64,000 nt of DNA from Peribacillus sp. ACCC06369 (GCF_030348945.1 NZ_JAUCEN010000002.1:3224001-3288000); one strand, 5' to 3'. Positions 16,724 to 25,269 are shown, counted from the first letter of the stretch. Notes: generated by a model not told the origin, from the letters alone. Program-made: numbers and translations.

Positions 16724-18310
16724 CTAAAGAACTCCTAAGAATTTACCAGCTAATCCTACAATAAAGCAAAGGAAGATTAACCAGTAGATAGCCTTTTGAT
16801 ATTTAAGTAATGCCCATAAGAAACCAAGTGTTAAGAGGAGGGGCAAAAGCCCAGGTAAAATTGAATCAAGAAGTTCTTGCAAATTTATTTCTTTTCCACC
16901 AAAGTTCCATTTAGCAGCCACGCCCACTTTAACAAAATTCACTACCATTGATCCTGTTACCATTAATCCTACAATGGTAGCTCCCTGAACAAACTTATTT
17001 AGTACATCAGAGTCTTTCATTTTAAGGATTAGGCATATCCCAAACTGGTACCCATAGACAATACCGTAGTAACGAGAAAAAATATTGAGCAAGACGTTTG
17101 GTACAATAAATATAATGGGTCCAAGTGAATTTCCATCCAACGCCAAACCAGCGCCAATTGCTGCAAAAATGGTCATAAAAGTTGCTTTAAACACAGAATC
17201 ACCAATTCCAGAGAGTGGTCCCATCAATGCGGCTTTCGTAGAAGAAATTGTTTCTGAGGTGATGGGATTTCCTTGCGCTCGTTGTTCTTCAAGTGCAAGA
17301 GTAACACCAATGATGGCATTGGAAGTATACGGATGGCAGTTAAAAAACTCATTATGACGAACAACCGATTCTTTTAAATCCTGATTATTTGGATAGAGTT
17401 TTTTGAGTGCCGGCAATATCGCATAACAGAACCCTAAACTGCCATAACGCTCATAATTTATAGAGGTCATGCTGAAGAAAGAACGCAAGAATGTTTTCAT
17501 TAAATCTTTCCTTGTCAGAATCGTCGTTTTAGCTGCACTCTGTCGGGAGGAATCACGGGAAATTCCACTATCATTTCCTTTCGTTCCCACTGCTGAAATG
17601 CTGATCGCGATTCCAAGACCCAACAAGGCTATCGAAAGTACATTCAGGTCCAAGTAGACTGCCAGAACAAATCCAATTAGGAAAAATGACCAAAACTTCT
17701 TGAGGTTCATCATTTTCAGAAGCATGGCCATTCCAATTGCAGGTAGAATTCCTGCTGTAATCTTTAATCCTTCCATAAACCATGAAGGCATAGAGTCTAC
17801 CAGATTATTTACAAATTCACTGCCAAAATAAATGGCTAAAAAAGTTGGAATGAACATAACTGTAAAAAAAACGATTATTCCAGAAAGGTGTAGCCGTTCT
17901 GCCCTTTTTAGATTAAGCTCTTGTAAAGCATTGTCTGCCCGATGCACTAGATAAATATTAAAGTTCCAAGCTAGCATGATTAAAAATTGTGCTAAAATAC
18001 CGATTGGTAATGCCAGTGCAATTCCAACCTCAGGCTTACCCCCGGCACTAATCGCGAAAATGGTCCCTATTAGACCAGCAATTTGTGCATTAGGAGGCAC
18101 GCTACCTCCAATCGGTAAGACCCCCATAAACATCAATTCCACACTGGCCCCTACAATCAATCCCGTTTGTAGGTCTCCCATTATTAGTCCTAATAATGGT
18201 CCAGCAAAAATGGGACGGCTAATCATCCAATATCCATACCCATAATTTTCGGTCATGAGAATTGCAACAAAAACACTTAACAAAATCGCTGATATTAACT
18301 CAATTTCCAC
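16724..18310 (-). CDS. Mannose-family PTS component, IIC and IID fused in one protein
   Basis: A 528-residue membrane protein. Residues 1 to about 245 are an EIIC(Man) domain, with GLIMGDLQTGLIVGASVELMF and GGSVPPNAQIAG. Residues about 265-528 are an EIID domain, starting LTRKDLMKTFLRSFFSM then NYERYGSLGFCYAILP, with FFNCHPYTSNAIIGVTLALE and SGIGDSVFKATFM. A polar linker of about 20 residues (NDSGISRDSSRQSAAK) joins them. In most mannose-family systems these are two proteins. A GTG start follows a GGGGGAGG site. With IIB and IIA upstream it forms a complete permease. Confidence 0.9.
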   Translation of the reverse strand: MEIELISAILLSVFVAILMTENYGYGYWMISRPIFAGPLLGLIMGDLQTGLIVGASVELMFMGVLPIGGSVPPNAQIAGLIGTIFAISAGGKPEVGIALALPIGILAQFLIMLAWNFNIYLVHRADNALQELNLKRAERLHLSGIIVFFTVMFIPTFLAIYFGSEFVNNLVDSMPSWFMEGLKITAGILPAIGMAMLLKMMNLKKFWSFFLIGFVLAVYLDLNVLSIALLGLGIAISISAVGTKGNDSGISRDSSRQSAAKTTILTRKDLMKTFLRSFFSMTSINYERYGSLGFCYAILPALKKLYPNNQDLKESVVRHNEFFNCHPYTSNAIIGVTLALEEQRAQGNPITSETISSTKAALMGPLSGIGDSVFKATFMTIFAAIGAGLALDGNSLGPIIFIVPNVLLNIFSRYYGIVYGYQFGICLILKMKDSDVLNKFVQGATIVGLMVTGSMVVNFVKVGVAAKWNFGGKEINLQELLDSILPGLLPLLLTLGFLWALLKYQKAIYWLIFLCFIVGLAGKFLGVL

Positions 18311-18349
18311 TTTTCCTCCCCCTTTTTACACTGACTATCTTTTCGACCA

Positions 18350-18820
18350 TTAAATCTTGCTAAATAAATCAATGGATTTATCATTAGGAGAGGTTCTGAT
18401 TTCACAAGGGATTCCGTGATCTCTAATCTTGAGAAAAACAGATTTATCTTCTTCATCCAAATAGACTGTTTTACTTATTTCCTGTTTTCCTTCTTTATAG
18501 TACATGCCACCTACATTTATAGAAGGCAGAATGATACCTTTTTCAATGAGAGATAAAAGGACTCGAGGACTTTTTACTACGATAAACGTTTTTTCCTGAT
18601 CAGACCGCTCAACTAGATATTTCACTGCATCTTCGACAGAAAGGATAGCATGTCTTTTCCCCGAAGGTACTGCCAAGCTAAGTAACAAAAGTTGTGTAGG
18701 GTCGGTTGCAACGCCATCATCAATTACAATAAATTCTGTGACTTGATAAGCAACACTCCATGAATAAGCAACTTGCCCATGTATGAGCCGTTCATCGATA
18801 CGGGTAACAACGATACTCAT
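18350..18820 (-). CDS. PTS EIIB, mannose family
   Basis: A 156-residue cytoplasmic phosphocarrier. The phosphorylated histidine is His14 in VVTRIDERLIHGQV, the family signature, followed by FIVIDDGVATDPTQ. It receives phosphate from IIA and passes it to the sugar through the IIC-IID membrane part. The ATG overlaps the IIA stop by one base, so translation is probably coupled. Confidence 0.93.
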   Translation of the reverse strand: MSIVVTRIDERLIHGQVAYSWSVAYQVTEFIVIDDGVATDPTQLLLLSLAVPSGKRHAILSVEDAVKYLVERSDQEKTFIVVKSPRVLLSLIEKGIILPSINVGGMYYKEGKQEISKTVYLDEEDKSVFLKIRDHGIPCEIRTSPNDKSIDLFSKI

Positions 18821-19230
18821 TACAATTCCTCCTTAATATTTATGGGGTTAACTGTAGAGTTTATATAGCTAATGCTCATAGAGGTATTAGCTATAAGCTC
18901 TTTGGGACTTACAGGTGAAAGGCAAGATTCAATAACTAAACCTAAATGGAAACCAGCGATTACTTGTACCCGGCTACCTTTTAACACTTGAAGTGTAGCT
19001 GCATTACATGGGGTCCCCCCTTTAATATCTGCCAGAATGATTATTTCTTTGTACTGATCCAACAATTGATTGACTGCCGTTTCTAGTTCTCTTGAAAATG
19101 AATCTAACGTTACTTGGTCATCCATGCTCAATGCAAAGAGTTGCTTCTGTTTCCCTGCTATAAGCTCTACACAGTCTTTCATAGTCGAAGCTAAATTCCC
19201 ATGACTTACAAGTAAAATGGCCCGATTCAA
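18820..19230 (-). CDS. PTS EIIA, mannose family
   Basis: A 136-residue phosphocarrier, first gene of the operon. It starts MNRAILLVSHGNLAST, with the phosphorylated His10, and carries DIKGGTPCNAA near 70, the conserved GGTP motif. The start is a TTG preceded by GGAGGGGG. It accepts phosphate from HPr. The upstream region is shared with the divergent RpiR regulator. Confidence 0.92.
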   Translation of the reverse strand: MNRAILLVSHGNLASTMKDCVELIAGKQKQLFALSMDDQVTLDSFSRELETAVNQLLDQYKEIIILADIKGGTPCNAATLQVLKGSRVQVIAGFHLGLVIESCLSPVSPKELIANTSMSISYINSTVNPINIKEEL

Positions 19231-19376
19231 ACTACCCCCTCCTTATAACAGAATTTTTTGAATATTTACATAAACTTATCTTATGAAAAAAGAATTAAAA
19301 AATCAAGGTTTTATTAATAAAACAAGAAATAAAATTTCATTTATGGCATTTTTTTTTGCATTATGTGCAAAATACA

Positions 19377-19399
19377 TTTCATTTATGATATAAATGAAA
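19377..19399. promoter_or_regulatory. RpiR-type operator in the PTS/regulator intergenic region
   Basis: TTTCATTTAT and ATAAATGAAA are perfect inverted arms with a 3-bp spacer. A related half-site, ATTTCATTTATGG, occurs about 40 bp upstream (19334-19346). These lie between the divergent PTS operon and the RpiR gene. Confidence 0.65.
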
Positions 19400-19450
19400 C
19401 AATAGGGAGTTTACATCATTTAATAAAATATTTAATGAAGGGGACATATT

Positions 19451-20302
19451 ATGAGCTTAACTTTATTACAAAAAATAAAAGAAAAAGCCGATTCCTTGTC
19501 TCGTGCTGAACGGCAAGTAGCCAAATATATATTGGACCATGCAGATTTGGTGCAAACTTACACGATTTCTGAAATATCAATCAACGCAAATGTTTCCCAA
19601 GCTAGTGTTGTGCGTTTTTGTAAAAGAATGGGTATAGACAGCTTTAAAACCTTTCAACATACATTAGTAAAAGAAATGAGTTCAAATAATGCCAACATTA
19701 ATGATTTTTCTTTACTACGTGAAAATGATACTCCCTATCAACTTTTCCAAAAAGTAACTATGAGCAATAAATTTGCTTTAGAATCTTTAGGACAAACTCT
19801 GAACAAAAAAGAGTTTGAAAAAGCAGTAGAATGCTTAAGCCAAGCAAAGAAAATTGCATTTTTTGGTGTCGGGGGCTCCTCTACTGCTGCATTGGATGCC
19901 AGTAATAAATTCGCTAAACTTGGCGTTACTACAGGAATGAACACTGACTTTCATACAGTGATTTCCTATATTTCCAATTTCACTTCAGAAGATGCATTAG
20001 TTCTTTTTTCCACATCTGGCAAAACAAAAGATGTATTGGAGATGGCTACATATGCAAAAAAGATTAACGTACCAGTATTGGCAATAACCGCTTATACAAA
20101 GTCTCCTTTATTGAAAATAGCAAGTATACAACTTTGTTTTCCTGACATCGAACATGATCACCGAATCGGTAGTATAGCATCTAGAATCATGCAACTTAAC
20201 ATGGTTGATGCTCTTTACTTAAGTGTTTTTCATCGAATTGATAAACAAACCATAGATAATTATCAAAAAGCACGTGAAGAAATTCTACGTCTAAGAAGAT
20301 AG
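19451..20302 (+). CDS. RpiR/MurR-family transcriptional regulator
   Basis: A 283-residue regulator with an N-terminal helix-turn-helix (LSRAERQVAKYILDHADL then YTISEISINANVSQASVVRF, about residues 15-65) and a SIS sugar-phosphate-binding domain from about 120 (KKIAFFGVGGSSTAALDASN, FSTSGKTKDVLEMATYAKK). AAGGGG precedes the ATG. It is divergent from the PTS-nanE operon and probably responds to an amino-sugar phosphate such as ManNAc-6-P or GlcNAc-6-P. The operator at 19377-19399 lies just upstream. Confidence 0.9.
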   Translation: MSLTLLQKIKEKADSLSRAERQVAKYILDHADLVQTYTISEISINANVSQASVVRFCKRMGIDSFKTFQHTLVKEMSSNNANINDFSLLRENDTPYQLFQKVTMSNKFALESLGQTLNKKEFEKAVECLSQAKKIAFFGVGGSSTAALDASNKFAKLGVTTGMNTDFHTVISYISNFTSEDALVLFSTSGKTKDVLEMATYAKKINVPVLAITAYTKSPLLKIASIQLCFPDIEHDHRIGSIASRIMQLNMVDALYLSVFHRIDKQTIDNYQKAREEILRLRR

Positions 20303-20493
20303 CCTGTTTAAGGATGTGTTTTACTACATTTCGTTAAGAGTCGTAAACCATCCTAAACAAACTCATCATACTTGCATGCTAATTTTATATAGTCATGTAA
20401 TCAAAAATATTTAGTCATGCACATTATTCTTATCTATCACCCTATTAATATTGGTTTCAACTTTGAACACTTTTGCTATATCAGTTACACTCT

Positions 20494-20552
20494 TCCAGAC
20501 ATATATATTAATTCATAAGCATTTCAGGATTGCATATATAAAAAATGATAAT
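20494..20552. repeat. Element B: copy of the ~58-bp repeat, downstream of the PuuP-like gene
   Basis: TCCAGAC, ATTAATTCATAAG, TTTCAGG and ATTGCATATA follow in the same order as in element A (15760-15826). It lies beyond the terminator of the PuuP-like gene, about 1.5 kb downstream of that gene's sigma-54 promoter. This recalls the downstream enhancer of B. subtilis rocG. The remainder of 20303-20596 holds an imperfect inverted repeat (20304-20359) and no gene. Confidence 0.6.
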
Positions 20553-20584
20553 AAAAAAACGCATCCTTTTTAGAATGCGTTTTT
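20553..20584. terminator. Bidirectional terminator after the PuuP-like gene
   Basis: AAAAACGCAT and ATGCGTTTTT pair around a 10-nt loop. Confidence 0.8.
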
Positions 20585-20596
20585 CCTTGCAAAGTC

Positions 20597-21943
20597 TTAT
20601 AGCTGAATTTCTTCAACTTGATATTGGGGAGGAGCTTTTCGGAATGCCTTTGTGATATATAATAGATAACAAAACCCAATAATAAACCAGCCTGTTCCCA
20701 TTATTAGTGAACTTGTCTCTAGATTGATCCAGAGAATGCCAATTGCTATAGCTCCGATTAAAGGCATAATTAAGTATTGGATACATCCCTTTATAGTTCG
20801 ATGCTTCTTTTCACGAATGATAAAATGGCTGATCACTGACAGATTTACAAAGGTAAAGGCCATTAATGCACCAAAGTTGATCAGTGATGTGGCTGTCACT
20901 AAATCAAAGAATAAAGCGGACAATGAAATGACCCCAACTATGAGTACATTAATGGCTGGCGTTTTCCACTTAGGGTGAATGAATCCAAACCATTTTTCCG
21001 GAAACACTTTATCACGGCCCATAACATACAAAAGCCGGGATACACTGGCATGCGATGCCAGTCCCGATGCTAGCGTATTGACGAGAGTCGTACACAGAAA
21101 AATGGATTGAAATAGCTTTCCGCCTACATATAGGGCGATTTCCGGTAACGCAGCATCCGGTTCCTTAAAACGGGATATATCCGGAAAAAAGAGCTGAATG
21201 AAGAAAGAAGAGGTAATGAAGATGATTCCACCCCAAAGTGCAGTTAAAAATATCGCTTTTGGAATCGTTTTTTTCGGATCTGGCGTTTCTTCGGATAGTG
21301 TCGTCACCGCATCAAAACCCAAAAAGGAAAAACAAAGAATCGTGGCTCCGGTTATTATTGCCGAATAGTCCATTCCCCCATTTACGAAAGGCTTTATTGT
21401 AAACACTTCACCCGTACCTTCCCCATTGTGCAAACCTTTGACAACAAGAATGATGAACACTGCCATGATGGCAATCTGAATTAAAACAAATAGCGCATTA
21501 AAGTTAGCAAGTACATTGACGCTCCGGAGATTGAGAATGGTGACGATTGCTACGAAAGATACTACCCATACCCATGTTGGGACTCCTGGAAATAATGCTG
21601 TGAGATAAATTTTGGTCAACAATGCATTTACCATAGGTAAAAATAGATAATCTAACAACGAAGACCATCCTACCAGGAATCCTAAATGCCGATTAATGGC
21701 CTTTTGCGTATAAGTGTAGGCAGAACCTGCAGCAGGAAAAACCTTTACAAGTTTTCCATAGCTAGCGGCTGTAAAAAGCATCCCCACCAATGCCACGATA
21801 TAAGCAGTCGGCACATGGCCGTCCGTAATCCCAGATACAATACCAAATGTATCAAATACGACCATGGGTGTCATATAAGCTAACCCCATCATAACAATTT
21901 GCCATAATTTCAGCGTTCTTTTCAATGTAACCTCATTTTCCAC
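20597..21943 (-). CDS. PuuP-like APC-superfamily permease (putrescine importer candidate)
   Basis: A 448-residue, 12-helix transporter. [39 protein letters not shown] and [12 protein letters not shown] are strongly like the PuuP group of APC permeases, which import putrescine or related amines. The GTG at 21943 has AAGGAGG 8 nt upstream. The gene is driven by a sigma-54 promoter at 22048-22064 and is divergent from a ureohydrolase with its own sigma-54 promoter, so the two probably act together on agmatine, putrescine or a guanidino acid. Substrate identity is inferred. Confidence 0.85.
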   Translation of the reverse strand: MENEVTLKRTLKLWQIVMMGLAYMTPMVVFDTFGIVSGITDGHVPTAYIVALVGMLFTAASYGKLVKVFPAAGSAYTYTQKAINRHLGFLVGWSSLLDYLFLPMVNALLTKIYLTALFPGVPTWVWVVSFVAIVTILNLRSVNVLANFNALFVLIQIAIMAVFIILVVKGLHNGEGTGEVFTIKPFVNGGMDYSAIITGATILCFSFLGFDAVTTLSEETPDPKKTIPKAIFLTALWGGIIFITSSFFIQLFFPDISRFKEPDAALPEIALYVGGKLFQSIFLCTTLVNTLASGLASHASVSRLLYVMGRDKVFPEKWFGFIHPKWKTPAINVLIVGVISLSALFFDLVTATSLINFGALMAFTFVNLSVISHFIIREKKHRTIKGCIQYLIMPLIGAIAIGILWINLETSSLIMGTGWFIIGFCYLLYITKAFRKAPPQYQVEEIQL

Positions 21944-22047
21944 CTATCATTCCTCCTTGCAACCGCTTTCAAATAGTAGGATCAATATTCTTAAATAGAT
22001 AAATTTCAATACCTCCCTCTTAAAATAATTTCAACTGTATACCTTAA

Positions 22048-22064
22048 TGCAAGTTTTGTGCCAA
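22048..22064 (-). promoter_or_regulatory. Sigma-54 (SigL) promoter of the PuuP-like permease
   Basis: On the minus strand TTTGGCAC and TTGCAT have exactly 10 bases between GG and GC, a near-perfect match to the -24/-12 consensus. Confidence 0.88.
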
Positions 22065-22092
22065 ATGATAATGGTTTACTTCGATAAATGAA

Positions 22093-22123
22093 ATATGCGG
22101 GAAATGCACTTAATTTCCCGTAT
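22093..22123. promoter_or_regulatory. Dyad between the two sigma-54 promoters, candidate activator site
   Basis: ATGCGGGAAAT and ATTTCCCGTAT are imperfect inverted arms with a 7-nt spacer. They lie 30 bp upstream of one sigma-54 promoter and about 150 bp upstream of the other. A nearby ATTGATTCATAGG (about 22136) resembles the core of elements A and B. Confidence 0.45.
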
Positions 22124-22269
22124 TCTTGACTGCATTGGATTGATTCATAGGAATTAAGTTGTTCAGCATCTTTAAATTGGCGATTCATATTCCCATAAAT
22201 TATTCGCCCTTGCATATTCCAAGCACATGATACCTGGTTAGAAACCGCAAGAAATCACTACCTGTGACT

Positions 22270-22285
22270 TGGCATGGTAATTGCA
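22270..22285 (+). promoter_or_regulatory. Sigma-54 (SigL) promoter of the ureohydrolase
   Basis: TTGGCAT and TTGCA have exactly 10 bases between GG and GC. The expected start is near 22296, about 50 nt before the ATG at 22345. Confidence 0.88.
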
Positions 22286-22344
22286 TAAATACCTATAAGA
22301 GTTTAAAAACTATTAAAGTTATAAGAAAATGGAGGAATACAAAA

Positions 22345-23313
22345 ATGAAATATCCTTTATCCCCTGATGTTAAACCAGAGTTCTGTACGACCGGATCATT
22401 TATGCGCTTACCTTCTTCAAGAGAAAATGCCAGATTGGCAGTGGTAGGTTTGCCTTTTGATACTGCTGCTTCCTTCAGGGTAGGAGCCCGGTTTGCACCA
22501 CAGGCAGTCCGCCAGGCATCCATGACCTTGTTTCCTTATCATCCCATTCAAAAGGTGTTCCCTTTTGACGAATGTAATGCCATTGATATTGGGGATGTTT
22601 CAGTGATCCCCCATAATATACACCGAAGCTATGAGTTAATCGAAAAGGCTATGGCAGACTTAATGAAAAATGGGATCATTCCAATAGGCATCGGAGGAGA
22701 TCATTCAGTAACATTGGCTAATCTAAGAGCTGCCGCAAAAATACACGGGCCAGTTGCACTTCTCCATTTTGATTCACATACAGATACCTGGGATACTTAT
22801 TATGATGAGAAATATTGGCATGGTTCCCCGTTTATCCGTGCATATGAGGAAGGTTTGCTCCAAACGGATAAAGTTTTCCAGATTGGGATCAGAGGTACGC
22901 TCAATCATCCAGGAGATATAGATTCCAGTACCGATCTAGGCTACAATGTGATAACTACGCCCCAGCTGAAGGAAAGAGGAATCGAAGATGTCGTGAAGGA
23001 AGTCAAGAAAACCATTGGGGATACACCATGTTTCTTGAGCTTTGATATTGATTTTGTTGATCCATCCTGTGCTCCTGGTACTGGCACTTTGGAGGTTGGC
23101 GGTCTAAATAGCTTTGAAACCCTACAGATGGTACGTTCTCTGCAAGGATTCAATTTTATTGGATTCGACCTGGTGGAAGTCCTCCCACCATATGATCCAA
23201 CACAAATCACATCACTGTTGGCAGCCACCATCATTCATGACTTTGCCAGTTTAGTAGCCTTACAATTAAAAGAAGAACAAAAAAAGGAGAATTTAACCCA
23301 AAATAGTTTATAG
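22345..23313 (+). CDS. Ureohydrolase: agmatinase or guanidinobutyrase family
   Basis: A 322-residue dinuclear manganese enzyme of the arginase/agmatinase family. Metal ligands are in GIGGDHSVTLAN, LHFDSHTDTW and SFDIDFVDPSCAPGTGT. The ATG at 22345 has GGAGG 9 nt upstream; an upstream in-frame ATG at 22264 is rejected because a sigma-54 promoter lies inside that extension. The protein is about 30 residues longer than typical Bacillus SpeB, and its N-terminus (CTTGSFMRLPSSREN) resembles guanidinobutyrase-type enzymes. It releases urea, probably from agmatine or 4-guanidinobutyrate; a guanidine hydrolase role is also possible. It is divergent from a PuuP-like importer. Confidence 0.88.
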   Translation: MKYPLSPDVKPEFCTTGSFMRLPSSRENARLAVVGLPFDTAASFRVGARFAPQAVRQASMTLFPYHPIQKVFPFDECNAIDIGDVSVIPHNIHRSYELIEKAMADLMKNGIIPIGIGGDHSVTLANLRAAAKIHGPVALLHFDSHTDTWDTYYDEKYWHGSPFIRAYEEGLLQTDKVFQIGIRGTLNHPGDIDSSTDLGYNVITTPQLKERGIEDVVKEVKKTIGDTPCFLSFDIDFVDPSCAPGTGTLEVGGLNSFETLQMVRSLQGFNFIGFDLVEVLPPYDPTQITSLLAATIIHDFASLVALQLKEEQKKENLTQNSL

Positions 23314-23411
23314 GATGAAAACTCCAACTTCTAAAGAATGGCCATCCAGGTCGAACTGTTATCGTTACACATTTACCGAGCTAAGTACAAAATAAAAAAT
23401 CCCTAAAATTC

Positions 23412-23449
23412 AAAAAGCATCTGCTTGGGTGAAAGCGGATGCTTTTTTT
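23412..23449 (+). terminator. Terminator of the ureohydrolase gene
   Basis: AAAAAGCATC-GCTT pairs with AAGC-GATGCTTTTT, followed by T residues. Confidence 0.85.
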
Positions 23450-23601
23450 CAATGTCATCTTTTTATATAATCCTGCTATATTCACTGTAAATAATGTCAT
23501 ATCAACTGATTAAAAAGTTAGGCTTCTAGAAAATCCAAGTTTACTTCAGGTCGGATAATGCGTATCTCATCCTGTTTCCGATTTCATAAGGTAAAGACCA
23601 C

Positions 23602-23636
23602 AAAAACATCCCATTTGTAAGAATGGGATGTTTTTT
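23602..23636. terminator. Orphan terminator hairpin
   Basis: AAAAACATCCCATT and AATGGGATGTTTTT pair over 14 bp. No gene is visible in the 150 bp between it and the previous terminator, so it may end an unrecognised RNA or belong to a lost gene. Confidence 0.7.
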
Positions 23637-23769
23637 CGACACAATGGTGTTCGAATGACCTCTATCCCTTTCAGAGATTTTAAAGAGGGAATGATATGGT
23701 TTTAATGCATGACTTGGTTATACTCCATGATTTTTACTGTTTTAAATGGGATGAAACCTTTCTAGATTG

Positions 23770-23882
23770 AAGAAATTTGCGACACTCCTGCTTAATAACT
23801 GACTGCCGAGACACCAAAGATGCTGCGGCGAGGGGGCTTGCGAAAAGGAAGCGGATTTCTGAAAACAACTGGAACGTATTTC
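23770..23882. repeat. Diverged copy of a dispersed Bacillus intergenic repeat
   Basis: GCGACACTCCTGC, GAGACACC, GGCGAGGGGGCTTGCG, GCGGATTTCTGA and CAACTGGAACG follow in the order of a G+C-rich repeat common in intergenic regions of Bacillus and relatives. The copy is decayed, and its base composition stands out from the flanks. Recognition is from memory of the motif order. Confidence 0.5.
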
Positions 23883-23885
23883 AAA

Positions 23886-23932
23886 TAAAAAAACTGCAGG
23901 CAAACTCGCTTTTCTTCAAGTTTGTCTACAGT
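23886..23932 (-). terminator. Terminator of the first M14 peptidase gene
   Basis: On the minus strand a hairpin built from CAAACT and AGTTTG, with flanking ACTG/CAGT pairs, is followed by seven T residues. Confidence 0.75.
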
Positions 23933-23948
23933 CTTACATGCCGTTAGT

Positions 23949-25013
23949 TTATTCGTCTGATTCTGCCCCAGGACGATTGGATTGTGTTGGCAGGGTGTCC
24001 CAAAAGCCTGCATCAACAGTTTCAATAGAATCATCGGCAAGAGCTCTCACAGCTGCATCCAAAGTGGTTACCGTTTGCTTTATTAGATAACCATTACTTT
24101 TTTGTCCAAGTGCTACTGACTCCACATTGTGGTCAGACATACCTCGCATCTCAAATAACAGAGTGGCAATATCATAACGAACAGCTGCACCGTTACGACC
24201 TATATTTTCTCCTGAACCGCCATCATATTTACCAATATGGCCCCAACCAGCAGGTTCAATTGAGTTATATACAACAGCACCCAGTTTTTTTGAAGCTTCT
24301 AACACTTCTGGCTTTACGTTAGCGTTTGTAGGATAAAGAATGGAACCTGAAACAAGTTCACCATCCGTTTCGCTTAACGTCCCTTGATGATGTAAATCTA
24401 TCATGTAATCTATATCATATTTCGCAAATACATTTTCGTGTAAAGCTTTTACCTCGACTTGCATTTGATCAGTTTTTTTATCATGCTCACGGTTCAAGTC
24501 AATCCCGTTTGCATTTGCCCGGGTTAGATGTCGATCACCTTTTGCTAAATAGTCATCAAGAGGGAAATTAACATCTCCCATTGCCCCATCTGCGTTTAAC
24601 ATAGGGATGATCAGAATATTAACATTGTCCAATAAACCTTTAGTCTTATTCGTGCCTAGATGTTTAATGAATTCGAGTGCACCCTCAGTAGTCAGTTGTT
24701 CATTTCCATGCTGTTGAGTTAAAAATAGTATAGTTGGGTTTTTAGGATTTGAAATATACTTAGCTAGGTAAATATCTCTCCCTTTTACCGTTTCCCCGAT
24801 TACTTCCAGTGCCAATCTTTCTTGTTTAGCATCCTGGGTTTCAAGATAACTTACCAAGCTTTCATATGTATGTAGATTTGAAGTTGTAACTTGACCATTT
24901 CCAGCACTTGGGCCATTTCCAACCGCTCCGACTGGTAGCGCAACAGCTGTTACTGCGCTTAAAGTCATTAAACTAGATAATGAAACTGTTAGAACTCTCT
25001 TCTTAAGACTCAT
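23949..25013 (-). CDS. Secreted M14-family zinc carboxypeptidase
   Basis: A 354-residue protein with a signal peptide (MSLKKRVLTVSLSSLMTLSA, cleavage probably near VGA at about 30). The M14 zinc ligands are visible in TQQHGNEQ (HxxE) and IDLHHQG, an arginine in GIDLNREH, and the catalytic Glu in LLFEMRG. It removes C-terminal residues from peptides outside the cell. The ATG at 25013 follows GAGGAGGGG; an in-frame ATG at 25028 lacks a site. A second secreted M14 gene lies just upstream, and each has its own terminator. The C-terminus ends in a short acidic tail. Confidence 0.88.
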   Translation of the reverse strand: MSLKKRVLTVSLSSLMTLSAVTAVALPVGAVGNGPSAGNGQVTTSNLHTYESLVSYLETQDAKQERLALEVIGETVKGRDIYLAKYISNPKNPTILFLTQQHGNEQLTTEGALEFIKHLGTNKTKGLLDNVNILIIPMLNADGAMGDVNFPLDDYLAKGDRHLTRANANGIDLNREHDKKTDQMQVEVKALHENVFAKYDIDYMIDLHHQGTLSETDGELVSGSILYPTNANVKPEVLEASKKLGAVVYNSIEPAGWGHIGKYDGGSGENIGRNGAAVRYDIATLLFEMRGMSDHNVESVALGQKSNGYLIKQTVTTLDAAVRALADDSIETVDAGFWDTLPTQSNRPGAESDE

Positions 25014-25242
25014 AAAACCCCTCCTCATTAATTTAACAATTAATATAACCTTATTAATATTCTGACATTTTTAACACTTTGTGTTAATAGTGAAAAATAA
25101 CTATGTTTCCAACTAATATCATTTATTAAACAATAACCGTTGAAAGGACTTCATTTACAAAGGCGATTCTCTCAAAAAAATGTTCTGCCTGTGTTGTTCC
25201 TGAAAGATTTAAGTGAAAAATTCATCGAAACCGATCATGAAG

Positions 25243-25269
25243 AAAAACCAGGCGGGTATCCGTCTGGTT
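25243..25269 (-). terminator. Terminator of the second M14 peptidase gene
   Basis: On the minus strand AACCAG-CGG and CCG-CTGGTT pair, followed by TTTTT. The rest of 25014-25328 shows no gene and should hold the promoter of the first M14 gene. Confidence 0.7.

Noticed and set aside
19343..19361. Sigma-54-like TGGCAT...TTGCA upstream of the RpiR gene
   Set aside because: There are 11 bases between GG and GC instead of the strict 10, within a poly-T run.
20304..20359. Imperfect inverted repeat after the RpiR gene as a terminator
   Set aside because: Mismatched stem, long loop and no T run.
21947..22009. Possible 20-residue leader peptide before the PuuP-like gene
   Set aside because: The TTG is only 2 nt from the GGAGG, too close for good initiation.
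22264..22344. Longer N-terminus of the ureohydrolase
   Set aside because: A sigma-54 promoter lies inside this extension, and the downstream ATG has a strong ribosome binding site.
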